NCBI RefSeq assembly: GCF_900187445.1
Contig: NZ_FYEB01000018.1
Span: 37,373 to 101,372, forward strand
DNA length: 64,000 nucleotides
Source: Pseudomonas sp. Irchel s3b2
GTDB lineage: Bacteria; Pseudomonadota; Gammaproteobacteria; Pseudomonadales; Pseudomonadaceae
Reading direction: 5' to 3'
In this document: one piece after another, positions 61,525 through 64,000 of the stretch
How positions within the stretch are numbered: the stretch's first letter is position 1
Layout of the letters: every line of letters begins with the position of its first letter
Made by a program: the position numbers and the translations under genes
The notes under the pieces: model-generated
Told to the model about the DNA's origin: nothing
The model's input: only the letters and a program-made list of their open reading frames with translations
The model's database searches: none

Positions 61525-62520
61525 CTATTGGACACGGGTGGTCCTGGGGTAATAGAAAATGTCATACACCCCGGTCTCTCCCTCTAACCCCTGAGCGTCA
61601 TAGGCCGACAGGCGAACATGGTAGAAAAACGCTTTCAGACCGCTGAATTTGACCTCTGGCGTGCTGGAAAACTGCTCTTGCTTGATGTCCAGAAAGGCTG
61701 CGTCAGTGGCCACTTGCGCCCGATAACGCGTGGCCCCTTCGATGGGTTTCATGTTCAATTGCCAGACAGGCACATTACCCGTCTGACCGGCCTGCCCCAA
61801 CAAACGTGGGGCAGGCAACAAGTCGATGGGTGTCAACGTGCCTTGCTTCTGAATACGCAAACCTTGACGGGCCATGACCTGCACCTCGTCAGCTTCAGAG
61901 CGCTGAGTCCGTTTGGCAGCCGACCGGGCAGGGCGGGAGCCCGACGTTTCCTCATCACGATTGACCGCCACGTATCCGTTCAGAACCTCCAGCAGCGCCT
62001 CGCCACGGTCATCGTTGCGCACCCGAAAGTGCGTGCCCCGTACGCCCAGTACACCGACCGGCGTGACGATCTGAAAGCGATCATGGTCGCTGGCACGTTT
62101 GATCACATACGACTCGACCTGCCCCTGCTCAAGGATGACCTGCGGGATCGAATGTTCTTCATTGAGGTGCAGGGTGATATGGGAACTGGAGGGCAACACT
62201 ACCCGTGAGCCATCACCCAGGGACAGGCTGACAAACGCCGAGGGTGAGGTCATGACGCCTTCCAGCTCGTCGATCGACATACCTTCCTGCAGGGGCGTCT
62301 GCTTGCCTTTGGCGTCCAGCTTCCAGGCTTCGCCAGTCAAATGCTCGACAGTCGCCGGCAGCGGTCGACCACGGCATTGTTGGTTTTCATCGATATAGGG
62401 CAGACGTTTTGCCGAGGCGATAGCCGCTGATGCACTTTGGGTGAGCAATCCCATCAGGCCGGCAATCAGTAAAAAACAGACACCAGAATGGCGTGGAAGC
62501 AATAAGGTCATGGGGTTCAT
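61525..62520 (-). CDS. Secreted FecR-domain protein
   Basis: 331 aa: signal peptide (cleavage near SASA), a FecR domain (about 75-185; LGDGSRVVLPSSSHITL, VTPVGVLGVRGTHFRVR), and a beta-rich C-terminal Fn3-like part ending in YDIFYYPRTT. It lacks the N-terminal anti-sigma region and membrane helix of true FecR regulators, and no ECF sigma gene is near. First gene of the FecR-CHASE2 kinase operon, so it probably works as the periplasmic partner of the kinase (inference). Start at the first of two ATGs. Confidence 0.85.
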   Translation of the reverse strand: MNPMTLLLPRHSGVCFLLIAGLMGLLTQSASAAIASAKRLPYIDENQQCRGRPLPATVEHLTGEAWKLDAKGKQTPLQEGMSIDELEGVMTSPSAFVSLSLGDGSRVVLPSSSHITLHLNEEHSIPQVILEQGQVESYVIKRASDHDRFQIVTPVGVLGVRGTHFRVRNDDRGEALLEVLNGYVAVNRDEETSGSRPARSAAKRTQRSEADEVQVMARQGLRIQKQGTLTPIDLLPAPRLLGQAGQTGNVPVWQLNMKPIEGATRYRAQVATDAAFLDIKQEQFSSTPEVKFSGLKAFFYHVRLSAYDAQGLEGETGVYDIFYYPRTTRVQ

Positions 62521-62959
62521 GGATTGCTTTTGATGCTCTGATAAAAATCATGCCGGAAGAATGACGCACGATACCTGACCAGACGCTCTGGCAGATAGCC
62601 ATGGGGAGCAAAGGAAAAAAGATGACACCCCTGTGTCGAGAACCGAGCAGGCACTCCGTGTATTTCCCCAGAACAGCAGACAGCCGAAAACCGGTAATCG
62701 ACGGTCCGCCAGGTTGGCCTTGACGCTTCCTGCGTCGGAGCATATCCCAATGCTCCTGTGCCGCTCAGTGGCAAAGAATTTACCGGCAAAAGGCATCTTG
62801 CGAGTTCATTCTCAATATTTGTTCAGAATTGGCAAACACTAAAACAATCAACGTTCGCGAGACTTGGGAACTTCCCAGTTCAGATTCAATCAATCAGCCT
62901 GAACTACCGTAGGAATTTTCTTAAACCTTTGCATTTACGAGATGAAGGAAACACTCGGC
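62521..62959. other. Divergent upstream region of the FecR/CHASE2 operon and the response-regulator gene
   Basis: 439 bases with both promoters. I see only short open frames and no convincing structured element or named operator. The right half (62840-62940) is rich in A/T and may hold the regulator's promoter. Confidence 0.45.
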
Positions 62960-63679
62960 ATGCGTGTCGCAATACTGGATGACGAACCCGCCGAACTCCG
63001 CCGGGTAGAACAGACACTGCGACAGATGCCCGCAACGGGAGAGCGGGCGTGGACGTTGCACAGTTTCGAGCGGGGAGAGGATTTGCTTCGGCAACTTCGA
63101 CGGGAGACCTTCGACCTACTGATCCTCGATTGGCAACTGCCCGATATCAGCGGCCTGTCATTGTTGCGCTGGACCCGTGAACACATGGACGCACCACCCG
63201 CCGCGATCATGCTCACCAGTCGGGATACCGAAAGCGATATCGTCCAGGCATTGAACGCCGGGGCCGATGATTACGTGAGCAAACCGTTTCGTCCCAACGA
63301 GCTGATGGCTCGGGTCAACGCGGTGCTTCGCCGGCATGGACTGCAACGGGCGGCAGCCACCGAAATACTGACTTTTAATGACCTTGAATTCGACGACGCC
63401 GAACTCACCGTCACCCGCGCCTCCACCCCCATCAGCCTGACCGAACGGGAATACCGTCTCGCCCGTTGCCTGTTCGCCAATCTGGGCCGACCTTTGTCCC
63501 GTGAATACTTGTATGAACGCTTTTGGACCCATGAAGAAGTGGTGTCCTCCCGCCCGCTGGACACCCATATTTATCGCCTGCGTAACAAGCTGGGCCTGAC
63601 GGCTGATCGAGGTTGGCAACTGCTGACGATTTACGGATATGGGTATCGGCTTGAGAGCGTAGCGGCTGCTACTGAATGA
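62960..63679 (+). CDS. OmpR/PhoB-family response regulator
   Basis: 239 aa: receiver with Asp7/Asp8, phosphorylation site Asp57 (LLILDWQLPD), Thr/Ser near 86 and Lys108 (SKPF), then a winged-helix effector domain (ISLTEREYRLARCLFANLGRPLSREYLY, split here as two motifs, and DTHIYRLRNKLGL). ATG 62960 is preferred over 62942: AAGGAA stands nine bases before it. Divergent from the FecR/CHASE2 kinase operon and its likely output protein. Followed by a strong terminator. Confidence 0.93.
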   Translation: MRVAILDDEPAELRRVEQTLRQMPATGERAWTLHSFERGEDLLRQLRRETFDLLILDWQLPDISGLSLLRWTREHMDAPPAAIMLTSRDTESDIVQALNAGADDYVSKPFRPNELMARVNAVLRRHGLQRAAATEILTFNDLEFDDAELTVTRASTPISLTEREYRLARCLFANLGRPLSREYLYERFWTHEEVVSSRPLDTHIYRLRNKLGLTADRGWQLLTIYGYGYRLESVAAATE

Positions 63680-63695
63680 CGATGTTTCGATCGAT

Positions 63696-63727
63696 AAAAA
63701 AGGCCAACGCCAAGCGTGGCCTTTTTT
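63696..63727 (+). terminator. Rho-independent terminator after the response regulator
   Basis: AAAAAAGGCCA-a-CGC and GCG-TGGCCTTTTTT form a stem with one bulged base around CAA; the T-run follows. Confidence 0.92.
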
Positions 63728-63857
63728 GTTTTAGCGGTTCTGCCGGAAACGCGTTCACTTCAATCTACACCCTGCAATGGCTTAACCATTGGCGAGCATT
63801 CATCAGACCATTACATCTGAACCAGTCTTAGGATACTTTTTTCGAGGGAGGACAAAC

Positions 63858-63890
63858 AAAACCCCTACCTGCATACGCAGATAGGGGTTT
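63858..63890 (-). terminator. Terminator of the rRNA operon
   Basis: On the minus strand CCCCTATCTGC pairs with GCAGGTAGGGG around GTAT (one G-U pair), followed by TTTTGTTTG. It lies just past the 5S gene. Confidence 0.92.
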
Positions 63891-63901
63891 CGGAATTTAA
63901 T

Positions 63902-64000
63902 CTTGACGATGACCTACTCTCACATGGGGAAACCCCACACTACCATCGGCGATGCATCGTTTCACTGCTGAGTTCGGGATGGGATCAGGTGGTTCCAATG
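63902..64000 (-). rRNA. rrf: 5S ribosomal RNA (partial, 3' part)
   Basis: The minus strand reads the 3' ~99 bases of Pseudomonas 5S rRNA: CCACCTGATCCCATCCCGAA, GATGCATCGCCGATGGTAGT and GAGAGTAGGTCATCGTCAAG are recognisable conserved pieces. The 5' end is past the right edge. The operon runs leftward, away from the presumed origin. The gap from the terminator at 63727 to 63858 holds nothing else I recognise. Confidence 0.95.

Noticed and set aside
1..64000. CRISPR arrays, tRNA genes, insertion sequences and prophage genes
   Set aside because: No regularly spaced repeat, no tRNA cloverleaf in the gaps, and no transposase, integrase or phage-structural protein was seen on either strand.

Overview
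The window is a high-GC, gene-dense piece of chromosome from a Pseudomonas of the fluorescens group. Support comes from protein identities (ZnuABC/Zur, AlgB/KinB, cytochromes c4 and c5, AmpDh2-type amidase, GltP, BetC), from four families of Pseudomonas REP palindromes between genes, and from gene order. Two conserved blocks known from P. aeruginosa lie end to end: the block from metN to gltP, and the block from the choline-sulfatase genes to the lptA-type acyltransferase that sits beside gyrB/dnaA in many pseudomonads. The window ends inside a 5S rRNA gene on the minus strand. The chromosomal origin is therefore probably a short way beyond the right edge (inference). No prophage, transposase, integron, CRISPR array or tRNA gene was found.

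Layout. 1-4.5 kb: end of a methionine ABC transporter (metN), a lipoprotein gene, and zinc uptake (zur-znuC-znuB divergent from znuA). 4.5-11.6 kb: thrB, a DUF2782 gene, polA, an ErsA (Spot 42-like) small RNA with an AlgU-type promoter, engB, cytochromes c5 and c4, dsbA. 11.6-20.3 kb: envelope and signalling genes, namely an EEP hydrolase, a diguanylate cyclase (dgcH), an AmpDh2-like amidase, a CSS-motif EAL phosphodiesterase and the algB-kinB two-component pair. 20.3-24.8 kb: two small proteins behind a good sigma-54 promoter, a 700-base structured intergenic region, gltP, and an SpmA/SpmB-type membrane protein. 24.8-36.2 kb: a four-gene Mla/MCE-type lipid-transport operon, a DUF5924 protein, a membrane-anchored M16 peptidase homologue, a Na/Pi cotransporter, TerC, a citrate transporter, a GFA-family protein and a DOPA-dioxygenase-like protein. 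36.3-42.3 kb: a Rossmann-fold protein and the choline-sulfate cluster (LysR regulator, choline sulfatase, orphan choline-binding protein, SulP transporter). 42.3-59 kb: a housekeeping block (aroE-hemF, qor, tsaC, dprA, LysM protein, def-fmt-rsmB-trkA, TPR protein, lauroyl acyltransferase, tag, glyQS, gmhB, lptA). 59-64 kb: an apparent signalling unit (FecR-domain protein plus CHASE2 histidine kinase, divergent from an OmpR-family regulator), then the 3' end of an rrn operon.

Most notable observations. (1) DNA polymerase I keeps its polymerase and 5'-nuclease motifs but has Val and Glu at two of the four metal-binding carboxylates of the 3'-5' proofreading site. (2) Twelve perfect DnaA boxes (TTATCCACA) lie between 37 and 59 kb, and I found none in the first 37 kb. 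(3) The ErsA locus has a clear extracytoplasmic-sigma promoter and terminator. (4) A FecR/CHASE2-kinase/response-regulator module sits next to the rRNA operon. (5) The gap before gltP holds strong hairpins, an Rsm-like GGA loop and three CGGCAT repeats spaced exactly 20 bp apart. All functional statements rest on reading the sequence and on remembered family knowledge; no search was run.
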